Source: Mauremys mutica
Lineage: Eukaryota > Chordata > Testudines > Geoemydidae
DNA length: 64,000 bases
NCBI RefSeq assembly: GCF_020497125.1
Contig: NC_059075.1
Coordinates: 58,113,321-58,177,320 of the forward strand
Direction of reading: 5' to 3'
Shown here: positions 11,459 to 22,937 of the stretch, one piece after another
Numbering within the stretch: the first letter of the stretch is position 1
Layout: each line of letters opens with the position of its first letter
Translations under genes and position numbers: made by a program
The notes under the pieces: generated by a model
What the model was told of the DNA's origin: nothing
Database searches by the model: none
Seen by the model: the letters and a program-made list of their open reading frames with translations, nothing else

Positions 11459-13380
11459 GGGTACGTCTACACTACGGGATTATTCCGATTTTACATAAAC
11501 CGGTTTTGTAAAACAGATTGTATAAAGTCGAGTGCACGTGGCCACACTAAGCACATTAATTCGGCGGTGTGCGTCCATGGTCCGAGGCTAGCGTCGATTT
11601 CTGGAGCGTTGCACTGTGGGTAGCTATTCCGTAGCTATCCCATAGTTCCCGGAGTCCCCCCCTCCTTGGAATTCTGGGTTGAGATCCCAGTGCCTGATGG
11701 GGCAAAAATCATTGTCGCGGGTGGTTCTGGGTAAATGTCGTCAGTCATTCCTTCCTCCGGGAAAGCAACAGCAGACAATCATTTCACGCCCTTTTTCCCT
11801 GGATTGCCCTGGCAGACGCCATAGCTGAGGTTGGCCGGGGGCGCAAAGACAAAAATGGGAATGACTCCCCGAGTCAATCCCTCCTTTATGGTATCTAAAA
11901 ATAGAATCAGTCCTGCCTAGAATATGGGGCTAGTGTACTAGAGAACCAGTGTATCAGAGAACCAGAGAGTACAGCTGCTCCGTGTCAGACCCTGCAGAAA
12001 TGATGAGCTGCATGCCATTCACGGGGGGTGGCCCTGCAACAACCCCACCCGTTGCTTCCCTCCTTCCCCAACCTTCCTGGGCTAGCGTGGCAGTGTCCCC
12101 CCCATTTGTGTCATGAAGTAATAAAGAATGCAGGAATAAGAAACAGTGACTTGTTAGTGAGATAAAATGAGGGGAAGGCAGCCTCCAGCTGCTATGATAA
12201 TCCAGGGAGGACATTAAGCTGTGTGGGGGAGAGGAGCCCAGCATCCCGCTGCTATGAGAGTACAGGCAGTACAGAAGCTTTTTTTTACACATGAAAGGGA
12301 GGGGGCTGATGAAGCTCAGCCCCCAGTTGCTATGATGAGGACGGTTATCAGCCGTTCTGTACCATCTACTGGGAATGACCGGGAATCATTCCTATTTTTA
12401 CCCAGGCGCCCCCGGCCAGCCTCACCTGAGGCCAGCCAGGAGCACTCACGGGCTGATGACGAGAACGGATACCAGTCCTACTGTACCGTCTGCCACCGGG
12501 GAGAGGGGAGAGGATGCTGCTGTTTAGCTTTCCAGCACCCTGTCTACCAGCAGCATGCAGTAGACATAGGGTGACATTGAAAAAAGGCGAGAAACAATTT
12601 TTTTCCCCTTTTCTTTCGGGGGGCGGGGGGTGAAGGGTGTAAATTGATGACATACACCCTGAAACACCCGGGAAAATGTTTTTGACCCTTCAGGCACTTG
12701 GAGCCCAGCCAAGAATGCAAATGCTTTCCGGAGACTGCGGGGACTGTGGGATAGCTGGAGTCCTCAGTACCCCCTCCCTCCCTCCATGAGCGTCCATTTG
12801 ATTCTTTGGCTTTCCGTATTACGCTTCTCACGCAGCACTGTGCTGAGTCCCTGCTGTGACCTCTGTCTATCATAGCCTGGAGATTTTTTCAAATGCTTTG
12901 TCATTTCGTCTTCTGTAACGGAGCTGTGATAGAACAGATTTGCTTCCCCATACAGCGATCAGATCCAGTATCTCCCGTACAGTCCATGCTGGAGCTCTTT
13001 TTGGATTTGGGACTATATCGCCACCTGTGCTGATCAGAGCTCCACGCTGGGCAAACAGGAAATGAAATTCAAAAGTTTGCGGGGCTTTTCCTGTCTACCT
13101 GGCCAGTGCATCCGAGTTCAGATTGCTGTCCAGAGAGGTCACAATGGTGCACTGTGGGATACTGCCTGGAGGCCAATACCGTCGATTTGCGGCCACACTA
13201 ACCCTAATCCGATATGGTAATACCGATTTCAGCGCTACTCCTCTCGTCGGGGAGGAGTACAGAAACCGGTTTAAAGAGCCCTTTATATCGATATAAAGGT
13301 CCTCGTTGTGTGGACGGGTGCAGCATTAAATCAGTTTAATGCTGCTAAAATCGGTTTAAATGCGTAGTGTAGACCAGGCC
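11459..13380. mobile_element. Harbinger-type element nested in hAT copy 1
   Basis: Left end GGGTACGTCTACACTACG and right end CGTAGTGTAGACCAGGCC are inverted repeats. Both flanks are TAA (11456-11458 and 13381-13383), the 3-bp duplication typical of PIF/Harbinger. Inner terminal blocks also mirror each other (aaaccggttt, tataaagtcg versus tcgatataaagg). About 1.9 kb long with no recognisable transposase; short frames at 12221-12873 lack any known domain. Being inside the hAT element, it is the younger insertion. Confidence 0.85.
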
Positions 13381-13800
13381 TAAGAAGCAGACAGCATTAT
13401 CTCCTGTAAATTGTAACCAACCTTGTTTGTCTGAGTGACTGGCAGAATAAGAAGTAGGACTGAGTGGACTCGTAGGCTATGCTTTCACAATAAAGAGACT
13501 GCACTTCAGTACTTCTATGAGGTGAACTGAAAGATACTAGTTCTTTTGTTTATCATTTTTACAGTGCATATATTTGTAATAAAAATAATAATATAAAGTG
13601 AGCACTGTGCACTTTGTATTCTGTGTCATAATTGAAATCAATATTGAAAATGTAGAAAAACATCCAAAAATATTTAATAAATTTCAATTGGTATTCTATT
13701 GTTATAAGTGTGATTAATCATAATTAATTTTTAACCGTGATTAATTTTTTGAGTTAATTGCATGAGTTAACTACGATTAATTGACAGTCCTAGTCATAAT

Positions 13801-14376
13801 GAATCTAGGATTCACATAGGCTATCTGTGAATTAATGAATTTGCTTGTTTACTTTTCTCCTCAAGATCATTAACAAAATGAACAAGACACTAAATAAACC
13901 TGAGTCTTTGTCTTCAGGCAGGATATCACACAGATCTATCATTTATTCTTCCCTGTCTATGCCCTGAATGGTGATAATTGAAATAGTTGCTCATACTTAT
14001 TAGTGCATTTATTATTTGGTACCAGAAGAGTCCAAAATGAGTACATCTAATCAGCTGATGTCTAAATTAGAGAGGAATGTACCAACCCTCCCAGCTCTAA
14101 ATGTCCCTGAACATTGGGAGAGATTCAGAATCTGAATCCAGATCTGAAATTTTCACCTGACTTTAACACTGTTATAAGTGGAACCAAAACCATGGAAAAA
14201 ACTTTGGAATGTTCAAAGTCTGTCCCTGAATTTTGTAGTGTGAGCTCATCTTTACTTTGAAATTAGAAGAAATAATCACAGAAAGTAATTATGCTATAGA
14301 CTAGAAAAAAATTGAACGGATGGAATCCACTCAGGAGATCAAGAAAACACTTGAAGAGAGATTTTTAGAAGCTGAT
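13801..14376. other. Intergenic / downstream of the fibrinogen-domain gene
   Basis: No gene recognised. 14090-14250 holds one of the degenerate ccagatctgaa-type phrases. Confidence 0.4.
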
Positions 14377-14382
14377 TTTATT
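14377..14382 (-). terminator. Poly(A) signal AATAAA of the fibrinogen-domain gene
   Basis: TTTATT on the plus strand gives AATAAA on the minus strand, 29 nt past the TAG stop at 14411. Its position is right for a very short 3' UTR. It supports the call that the KDEL end is the true C-terminus. Confidence 0.6.
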
Positions 14383-14410
14383 GTCTCACCTCATAATGTA
14401 GTAATATTAT

Positions 14411-15108
14411 CTACAATTCATCTTTTTCACAATGACAAGCCTTGTTAGGACACTGGCCATGGTAAGTGGGCTTAATCATCATCCAGGCAAACTTGCATAA
14501 ATGTTCCTTATTGCAGTCTTTTTGCCAGTATATAACATTCCTGCGGTTTAGATTTGCTCCGGCACAAGAATCATACCACCACCCTCCACCTGGAATGCCA
14601 TTGTACTCTAGTTTGGCACAATTCTGAAAATAATTATCATTATCTCTGTCTTTTGTAGTGAACTTCTGATTATCATGGAGATAAGCTTCTGTGTCCTGGG
14701 TCAGGGCATCAGCAGCATTGCCTTTGTATAGGCCAAGCCTGATCCTGTATTGAGACTCTTCATCTTCAATTTTGAACGGTTCATACTCTCCCCATTTGAT
14801 TTCGGCATTTAAGTCTACGAGTTTGACCCTAAGTGTATATGGCCTTGAGGTGTTAGTTAACTGATACACATATTCATTCCCTAACCAGTAGTTGTCATGA
14901 ACTGACCCAAATCCATACTTGTAGTCATGCCATATCCTATCAAAGTCCACAGTGCTATTGGCTGTAATATGTTGAATTACCGTCCACCCACCATCCTGCA
15001 TATTACAGTAAACAACAATAGGATCTTTCATTGGCTGAATGACATAAAGACCATCCTTGGCGCTTCCTTCAGAGTGCTGAAAAATCTCAAAACAATCTCT
15101 TGCATGTT
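14411..15108 (-). CDS. Fibrinogen-domain gene, coding exon 2
   Basis: The acceptor on the minus strand is a run of T and C (tttctttttccccccatag) with the AG at 15110-15109. The exon starts with two bases that complete a GAA codon with the last G of exon 1. It runs to TAG at 14411. No intron interrupts the fibrinogen domain. Confidence 0.85.
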
Positions 15109-17380
15109 CTATGGGGGGAAAAAGAAAAGTATGTTTAACATTTTACTCTGCTCAACTTGTAAACCTCTCAAAATTCTGTCCTTTTAACTTCAGAATGAAT
15201 GAATGATTGTCCTATCAGTATTTGACAAGGACATAGTATGGTCACATACTGACTTCAGTCCATACATGGGACACCCACTAAAATCAATGGAAGTCGCACA
15301 GCAGATGGTCAGGGCAGAATATGCCCGTAAGATGGTGAGGGAGATTTTCAAAGGCAAAAAAATAAATTACTTGCTCAACTCCCATTGTCTTTCAATGACT
15401 GTATGGTACTTAGCTACCCTTTGTGTCTCTGAAAATCTCTCCTGTATAATATAATCAGTACCCAAACTCTATAGCAGGAATGCAATCCTATTTTACTGAC
15501 AAGAATACAGGTAGAATTGGCAAAAAAGAGCATTTATATTAAATTCTAATGATTATGTCCAGTGTTGGTTTATGAAGGGAGTATTTGCACAACTTTCACA
15601 AATGCAGAAGTATAGAACAAAGTAGCAAACCTAGAAATTCACTTTAGAAACAGATTTTTTTCATTTATAAATGGCTAGATCTTGACACTGATTTTGGTTA
15701 ATTGATTTTAGTTGGTGTTGTATTCATGGAACTACGTCAAGGTGTGGTCATTTGTTCCCAGTATTTTATAGATACAGATCAGAGGGGAGCTAACAAAATA
15801 TTTAACACCAATAACAGGAAAACAGATGAAAAAATCTTTCTTTTCACTTCACTGTGAATTTATGAGCTGAAGCGGGACTTGTATGCTGCCAAGGGCTTAG
15901 GTGGGATAAAAGTGGCACATAGATCTTGGGCTGGCCTGCTGCAGCGGGGTGAATTTCATCCTTTGTGAATAAGTCTTAAGTAAATCACTGATAAGGCTCT
16001 GTTAAGGCAACAAAGGAACCTTTGGTTACACTCAGGCTGATTGCAAGCAGTTCTGAAACTAAGCCATAATGTCTGTTTTTTTAGCTAAAAAGCATGCACA
16101 TACATCTCAGCAATTGCTTTTTTGTAGGGAAGGATATTATTTTATATCTATTCCATTAACCAGTGACTCAGACATGAACTAAAATAGACAGTACTTCACA
16201 GATATACTATTATTCTATGAATAAAGTTGAAAGGAACTCAGTTACATTATATACTATTTATATTATATTCAGTGAGATACGTTGACAATGTTTGTGAAAA
16301 ATACCTACAGAACACCAGTAATGGACTACTACAGAACTGGGTTTTTCAGTCCTTAGTTGGTGCTTAGTGTAGAGTTTTGACAGACTAATTGAAAGGAAAT
16401 AGGGTGTGGTGTATAGAACTTAATTGGTTATTATGTAAAGGAGAACTGTATTCCTGAGATGCTGAGATAGTTCTGGCAAGCCATGTTTTCCAAAGACTTA
16501 TCAAACACCAAACAGGAGAAATCTGCCCACAGCTAAATATTCAAAGTGAGAGATCAGAAAAGACCCCCTTTTGCCCAACTCTCTAGAACAAAACAAAAGG
16601 ATGGCTTTGGGCACCCAAAATATGAGTACTTCACAAAGATGGCTTTTCCCAGAAAGAATTTCCTTTTTCCCACAAGGAGAATCTGGCTTCCAGTAAACTC
16701 TAGCTCCAGATTATCAGAGTCCTCCACCTGCTGTTGCATAGTGTTCTGAGGGGATGACATAATTCCCAGAATCTGGGCCCCATGTTTCTGTCCACATAGA
16801 AGTTCCTAACAGTCCTTGCACTGGCCATACATCTATGGTCTTTCCTTTCCTCAGAGAAAGATCAATTAATATACTGAAGCCTGTCAGGGTTGAGACCATC
16901 AACAGACCAGAGGGACACTAAAGAACTGAACACCAAGAAGGCGTCTGGAAGAAAACACATTCTGGGAAAAGATAGGGATTAAAACCCTTTGTAAGTAAAG
17001 TGGTTTTAGACTTTTAATATATTTGGAGATCTGTGAATAAGAGGCATTATAGAAGTTCTAACTAGTATTATGAACATTTATTACTAAGTACAGTCTTTGA
17101 CCTTCAGATGCCTATTAATGTTTGTGAAGTACGCAAAGACTATGGTAGTGAGTGTCATAGAAAAAAAAGATAGTAAAGGCTATAAGGTAAAATAGTGCAT
17201 ACACCCCCGCCATTCCCTCTCTTGATGAGTACCTTTCTCATTGTTGTTACTCAATCTCTGGTAGCCTCCTGGAGGGAGAAGGTGGGCATTAGCAAGCACC
17301 ACAGCTTCTTCAGCACTTGTCCACACCGCACATTTAAAGAGTAACAGCAGAATAAATCCCACTGAACTTTTCAAATTCAT
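14411..17380 (-). CDS. Secreted fibrinogen C-terminal-domain protein, FGL1/FGL2-like, KDEL end
   Basis: Two coding exons, 17233-17380 and 14411-15108, join in phase (148 + 698 nt, 281 aa plus stop). Residues 1-23 are a signal peptide (hydrophobic FILLLLFKCAV, probable cleavage after WTSA). Residues 24-53 are a short linker without a coiled coil. Residues 54-263 are a fibrinogen C-terminal domain: C55/C84 first disulfide pair, GGWTVIQ, YWLGNEY, the calcium-site DRDNDNY at 203-209, C213/C231 second pair, GWWYDSC and ANLN. Sequons at N100 and N135 fit passage through the ER. The tail adds five cysteines (248, 254, 269, 274, 276) and ends KDEL, the ER-retrieval signal. Family members bind glycans or receptors after secretion (FGL1, FGL2, ficolins); the ligand here is unknown. 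The whole domain in one exon resembles FGL2, whereas FGL1 is split. Extra coding exons between the two cannot be excluded, but none is needed. Orthology is not settled. Confidence 0.85.
15109..17232 (-). other. Intron of the fibrinogen-domain gene
   Basis: A 2.1-kb interval bounded by a minus-strand GT (17232-17231) and AG (15110-15109). It contains no second candidate exon I can recognise. 16546-16910 has short overlapping frames on both strands with no known domain. Confidence 0.6.
17233..17380 (-). CDS. Fibrinogen-domain gene, signal-peptide exon
   Basis: ATG at 17380-17378 in an AAAGATGA context, followed by 49 codons and one extra base. The donor reads AAAG|GTACTC. The frame continues past the donor into intron sequence and soon stops, as expected for a real exon edge. 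The phase (1) fits exon 2 exactly. Confidence 0.8.
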
Positions 17381-18288
17381 CTTTCTTCTGAGTCAATCCC
17401 TCTGCAGAGATGCACACTAAAAACATAACACAGACTGACATTTAAAATTAAATGATTTTTTACTTGCAGAAAAAAAATCTTGAAGGCGAAACAGAAACAC
17501 CTGCTTTCAACAGAGCCAGTCTGTGCCAAAACAGGCTTTTCACCTCTCACACTCCCTGCTTTCTCAATGTGTCCCATTGCATTTCTGGCAGATCATTTTT
17601 ATGATGTGTAGTACTGTATCCTATCACTTAGAATACAGCTCATCTTGTTCTTTTACACCATATCAGTCAATGTGACATAACACAATTTTGCATGTGATAA
17701 AAACAGATAGAAAATAATGTAATGACAAAGTTTAAATTTAAAAAGCACGTCTCACATTTATCAGATCTGATGCTCGGTATTCCCTGAACCTGATCTGTAC
17801 TGGTACTAGGGGACAGAAGGAAGAGCTAGCACATGCAATACACCAGCTCCACTTGCTGTCTATGCATAAAGCAGTATTAGATAGCATGGTGTACTAACTG
17901 CTGAGAATATTTTCAGGCACCAGAGCTCACTTAAGCACATTTGGACTATAATTTGTATAAAATCCCACCTGTGGCTTCAAGGGACATGTCAGGTAGGCTG
18001 AGGTCAGGTGAAGAAAAGCAACCTGTGGATTTGGGGTTTGAATAAACAAAGCAAAAAGGGCTCCCCTTCAACCAGGCTTTCCCTAAATAAAACCACAAGG
18101 TGTTTCTTGCAGTCAGAATTCAATAGGTTAAATAAAGACTTTCATAGTCACATTTTCCCCTCCTCCCTGGGTTATCTGACTCCTACATTAGTAACTGTTA
18201 CTGGCCCTAGTCAAATCTAAAAGAAAACTCTGCATTATAAACTATTCAGAAAACAACTAAAGAAAAGAGCACCAGGCAGACAGCTTAC

Positions 18289-18420
18289 CTCTCGTTTCAA
18301 GTGAAGCCTGAGAAAGAAATAGCTGAGCACCAATCAGTGAGCTAATTCTTTGGAACTGTACTTTGCCTGCTGCTGAAGTCCAGGTGAACAGCTTGGCCCT
18401 ATCTCAAAATCAGAAAGCCA
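18289..18420 (-). promoter_or_regulatory. Candidate non-coding first exon and promoter of the fibrinogen-domain gene
   Basis: On the minus strand ACGAGAG|GTAAGC at 18289/18288 is a strong donor. A matching acceptor, ctctgcag|A, lies at 17402/17401, 20 nt before the ATG. Upstream there is a reversed CCAAT box (ccaatcagtg on the plus strand, about 18330) and caaagtaca. No TATA box is seen. The exon's 5' limit is unknown, and the interval given is only the area to examine. Confidence 0.35.
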
Positions 18421-18604
18421 GCAAAAGTGCATCTTCATGATTTCATTGTGTGTTCTTGGACTAGTGGACTTTACTCTGACACATTGCATTTGCAAGCAAG
18501 CACATCTGAACTAAAAACCTACAAAGTTCCATCAAGCTTAAAATGCCACCATTAAAACTGAAACCTCTGTGATTAGGGAGTGTACACGGTGCTGGAGAAC
18601 AGTG

Positions 18605-18770
18605 TACATTTAGGACCCAATGCAACAAAGCGCTTAAGTTCATTCCTATTCAGCATAGCACTTAAACACCTGTTTCATTTTGAACAGATGCTTAAGTCTC
18701 ACTCACTTCCATGATGAGTAAAGTGTATACTGAAAGTTAAGCATACACTTTGCTGTATCAGTAATGTTCC
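18605..18770. repeat. Palindromic dispersed repeat (cacttaag family)
   Basis: Contains caacaaagcgcttaag, cacttaaac, gatgcttaag and gttaagcatacactttgctg, a near-palindromic arrangement. The same arrangement occurs at 21068-21240. Probably an old non-autonomous DNA element. Confidence 0.6.
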
Positions 18771-18959
18771 ACATTTTCAGTTTTTATTTGTAAAAATAAA
18801 TAAATTCTGGGAATTTTTCAGTGGTTATTTTCCAAACATTAAAACCGGGATGAAATCAGGTTAAAAAAATGGGAAAATCAGGGGAAAAAATTAATAATAA
18901 ACATTTTACTACAGTATAACTGAGACTTTTTTTATGTACAAAGATATTTTTTGTCTCTC

Positions 18960-20020
18960 GCAGAGCTGTTAGTTTTTCCAGAAATCCTGGTTTGCATACA
19001 CCCACATAATTTTCTTCAAAGTATCTTCACTCATGTTGACCCTCTTGCAGTCCTGGAGGTGGTCCAACTTTGAAATAGATCCAGGAGGTACAGTCAAAGC
19101 TCGCCGTGCCACTTTGCTGAAGTTAGGAAATGTGTCTTGCTGACTATTCCAAAAAACCAGCTCATCCAGTTTCACATTGTCAGGATTAGGCATGTTCATG
19201 TAAATAGTAAATTCCCATTTCAGATTTGAAATTTCATCTTTAGTGGCAAAGAGTTGAAACACTGGCATAACACTAGTAATCTACTGCCAAATTCACCTGG
19301 AGGAAGGGGTGCAACACTCGGATTACATTCCAAAAAGAATCTTTGGCACCAAACACTTCAGGGTTCAGATTACTGGCCATGGTTGTCTCTCATTTCTTGC
19401 TGAGCATTGTGCTGAAGGTTTTGAATATTTTTGAGGGTTTTCTCATGTTCCAAGGTCAGAAGGATTCTGGAAACAGCTGGGTTTTTTCGTCATACGTTTC
19501 CCCTCCAGATTTTGGTAACTGGCAGTCAGCTCTGCACTCATTTTGCCTTAAAAATGCAAATGCTTAAAAATGGCTCTGAATCCAGCGATGCAAGATTTCA
19601 TGTCTTTAATTTCTTCTGTAGCAGTATTACTGACAGCACAATGTTAATCACATGAGAAGGACAGGTAATATATAGCAGCTCTGGTTTCTGATTTGAATTT
19701 AATCTCTCGTGCAAACTTAGTCATGTAGGAAGTAGAATCAATGTTAGTTGTGACCACATTTTCCCAAGTTAGTAGGTACATATCAAACATGTCAGTTATT
19801 GCTGCATCGACAAAACATCTGTCAGCTGAGGGGATGAATGTCACGTCAGCACAAAACAATGCGGGTTTATTTGCATTGAAATAAAAACATGAAAACAAAA
19901 AGCCAATAATTGAATGGTCCAAAGCATCAGGAGACTTCTCAAAAATCAGACTAGACACCACATTTCTGTGGTAGAAAGGGAGAGCCTGAGACATGAGGCC
20001 TGGTATAAGAGGCCCTGTAT
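18960..20020 (-). pseudogene. Dead hAT transposase
   Basis: Minus-strand pieces in order: a segment (about 19994-19644) ending FAREIKFKSETRAAIYYLSF, a central stretch with several stops, FWNVIRVLHPFLQVNLAV near 19300, then a C-terminal hATC-like block (19268-18969) reading LVFWNSQQDTFPNFSKVARRALTVPPGS...MSEDTLKKIMWVYANQDFW. The usual P.ERVFS step is replaced by unrelated residues. Frameshifts and stops throughout. Different from the foldback hAT family at 10452 and 28623. No terminal repeats were found. Confidence 0.7.
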
Positions 20021-20055
20021 GAGGCCTGAGCCCTGAACTAAAGTAGGGTCAGATC

Positions 20056-20301
20056 CAGGGCCGGCTCCAGGCACCAGCTCAGCAAGCAGTGCTTGGGGTG
20101 GCCAAGGGGAAGAGGCGGCACATCTGGCTTTTCGGCGGCAATTCGGTGGCTGGTCCCTTGGTCCCTCTCAGAGGGAAGGACCTGCTGCCGAATTGCCGCA
20201 GAAGAAGAAAGCGGTGCGGTGGAGCTGCTGCTGATCACGATCACGGCTTTTTTTTTTTTTTCCTGCCGCTTGGGGCAGCAAAAACCCTGGAGCTGGCCCT
20301 G
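20056..20301. mobile_element. Non-autonomous hAT-type element
   Basis: Left end CAGGGCCGGCTCCAGG, right end CCTGGAGCTGGCCCTG, and a perfect 8-bp target duplication GTCAGATC at 20048-20055 and 20302-20309. Contains a T-run at about 20250. Frames across it are compositional. Confidence 0.9.
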
Positions 20302-20309
20302 GTCAGATC

Positions 20310-21067
20310 CTGCTAATATAAAGCAAAGTTAGCAAAAGTCAGGCTGTGAGCAGAAGTCAGGCTCTGCCTGCGTGCAAACTCACAGAACCTGGCAAGAACA
20401 GGGCTGGTATTGCAAAAACACACACATTCTTGAGAAATACTAGGCACAGGACACTCACTCAAACACATTCCAAACACATTTCTACCATTTAAAATACATT
20501 GTCTTTCTCTCACACACTTATACTAATCTTTTGAGTTTCAGAGAAAATGCATGTGCTGCCTTCTTTTCATTCCTTCTATATTTTAGGACTTGTATGGGGC
20601 ATTGTGACTGCTTGCATGAGACAGAAGAACAGAAAAAATGTTCCACTCACAGCAATGATTACTCAGCCTTGAACTTCTGAGATGACAGTGGTGTGTGAAG
20701 AACTTGCTTTGGTTGACACTATAAGGAAGTGGTTATTAAACTGCTGGAGCATGTTATCCATATATCTAGTTTCATTGAAAAAAAAGAAGTCTTTCACATG
20801 CATTAATGATTTGTAAGATGAACCCTAGCTACATATTTTACACTAAATTAGAAAACTCAAACCCTTCTCTCTTGGAAACATTTGAAATTTCAAATGTTAA
20901 GAAATCAACTTTTTTCTATCTTAATTCTGAAATGTTCCAAAACTTGCAATGGGAACTAAAAACATGTTTCCCAACCTAAAATATTACAATTATTTTCTTT
21001 GGTTCTTCAGCAGTTCAGCCCCGGAGTAGTTCTAATGCAGTGGGAACTCTCATATAGTTGTAAAGAC
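20310..21067. other. Intergenic, nothing recognised
   Basis: Starts with a local direct repeat (agcaaaagtcaggctgtgagcagaagtcaggctctg, about 20330-20366). No gene seen. Confidence 0.4.
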
Positions 21068-21240
21068 CTCAATTCAGCAAAAAGCATTTAAGCAAGCATT
21101 TAACATGAAGTATGTGCTTAAGTCCATCCTTATTCAGCTAAAACACTTAAATACATGTTTAAGCCTCAATGAAGTCAATGGAACTTAAGCACATGCTTAA
21201 AATTAAGCATGTGACATGCTTTGCTGAATGAGGGCCAGCA
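21068..21240. repeat. Palindromic dispersed repeat, second copy
   Basis: Reads caattcagcaaaaagcattt ... gtgcttaag ... cttaagcacatgcttaaaa ... gctttgctgaatg, with inverted arms around a tcaatgaagtcaatgg centre. Same family as 18605-18770. Confidence 0.65.
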
Positions 21241-22689
21241 TGCTTCACTATTAATTATCAAGTATATTTTTATTATTATTGATAACGTTTAGTGCTGACA
21301 AATGTTCAGCACCATACAACACACACAAATTAAGACAATCCCTGAACCTGAAGATCTTATAAGCTAATGGGCCTCATCCTCTAACGCTTTTTCATGTGCA
21401 CAGTCCTACTGAGATTCATGATGACCATAAGTACAATCAGCATTTCCAATACACTGAAAGAGTTTGGGACTTTCATTCCACTTCCCTATGAACTAGAGAT
21501 GGACTCCAGCTGGATAATTTGTATCTGGATTTCAAAGATATCCAAGTCTGAGGTTGTTAAATATTAATTTTTTGTTGGAGCCTTTATAAAATCGGAATCC
21601 TATTTGGAAGATTTGGTCCAGATTTGGAGTTGTAACTTGAACATCCCAAAGGAATGGGAGTGTCCAGCTCTGAGTTCTGTCTCTTTTCCACTGCAAACAG
21701 AGTTTCACTATGTTTGAGCTCAGTATGAGTGCGTTTCACCATATACTGAACGAGATGAAAAACATATTCCTTCCATTTCATAACAGCAGTTTTGCACTGG
21801 ACGTTCAGAAGAACTGATAAAAAGACCAAAAACAATTAGCCAAATAAATTATTTGATAAATCATTGCATTATTCATTGATTATTTTATTTGGTAGGTAAG
21901 TATGTAGGTAGCTCTGGCTGAATACCTCAAAACAGTATTTATTAAATATATTATTAGTAGAAAAGCAGTCCATTAATTGAATCCTATTTAATCAGCTCTG
22001 ATGGTCAATTTAAAAAGTTCTACTCCGGGAAAGCCACACAGAGCTAAGTGTGAGTCTTTCATCCCATACCAGCAGTGGCTGGGAGCTCTCTTGCACAATC
22101 TGGTTAACATCAGAAGGAGCAGTGTGGAGAGCATCTGGAAGAAACTCAGTGTAGCCTTCCTCACAGAGGACACACTGTCACAGGAAGGTCTTCCAAGGAG
22201 GTTGGAAGAGTAAGGTTCCCTAAACATGAGGGAGGTTTTAGAATCTGGTGCATTAATGTTTGTGAGGTGCTCAGATCCTATGGAGATGAGCCCCTCAGAA
22301 AAATTGCATTATGCATAAATCAATAAATGCTCTTCGTTGCCAGTCACTATAGCAGAATCAACCAAAACTGCGTACCCAAACAACTTGGAACTTTAGGAAA
22401 GTTCATATCTGGATCTGACTGTTGTGGCTCAAGCTCTCATTTATCAGAATCACTTCAGCTGGGTCAGCCTAATAGTTGGGCAGTAGTAATCCTACCTCAC
22501 TACTGGAGTTCATGCCATACTTGGGGCCTTGGGTGATGATCACTTGGAGGAGACTGCAAGTTGACCATTCTTAATGCAGAAAAAGTGCTGTAAATGCAGC
22601 TACCTGAAAGACAGGACATAAGGATATGGAGAGAATAGTGCTTTTCTATAACAAAAGGGTATGAATTTTTCACAATCCAATTTCTGCAA
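21241..22689. other. Intergenic, nothing recognised
   Basis: No gene. 22225-22310 (aatgtttgtgaggtgctcag) and 21290-21370 (gttcagcaccatacaacaca) look like ends of old LINE/SINE copies but are too short to assign. Confidence 0.35.
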
Positions 22690-22937
22690 GCTTCATTTGG
22701 ATTGGACATTAGGAAACTGGATATTAGGAAACATTATTTCACTAGGAGGGTGGTGAAGCACTGGAATGGGGTTACCTAGGGAGGTGGTGGAATCGCCATG
22801 CTTAGAGGTTTTTAAGGTCAGGCTTGACAAAGCCCTGGCTGGGATGATTTAGTTGGGGGTTGGTCCTGCTTTGAGCAGGGGGTTAGACTAGATGACCTCC
22901 TGGGGTCTCTTCCAATCCTAATCTTCTATGATTCTAT
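22690..22937 (+). mobile_element. CR1 LINE 3' end
   Basis: Closely resembles 50690-50912: ggatattaggaaacattatttcac, ggtggtgaagcactggaatgg, cttgacaaagccctggctggg and agatgacctcctggggtctc, ending in tctatgattctatga tail repeats. Confidence 0.9.

Larger units (their letters stand above)
10452..13792. mobile_element. hAT foldback element, copy 1 (with nested Harbinger)
   Basis: Starts TAGGGCTGTCA, ends TGACAGTCCTA, and is flanked by a perfect 8-bp duplication GTCATAAT (10444-10451 and 13793-13800). Long subterminal sequences are inverted at the two ends (the tagaataccatttattt / aataaatttcaattggta and gtgctcacttta / taaagtgagcac regions). Inside, the C-terminal hAT transposase region is present on the minus strand (10798-11286) and again, inverted, on the plus strand (about 11300-11458 and 13384-13450). 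A 1.9-kb element at 11459-13380 interrupts the plus-strand copy. Without that insert the element is about 1.4 kb. Copy 2 of the same family is at 28623-30267. Confidence 0.9.
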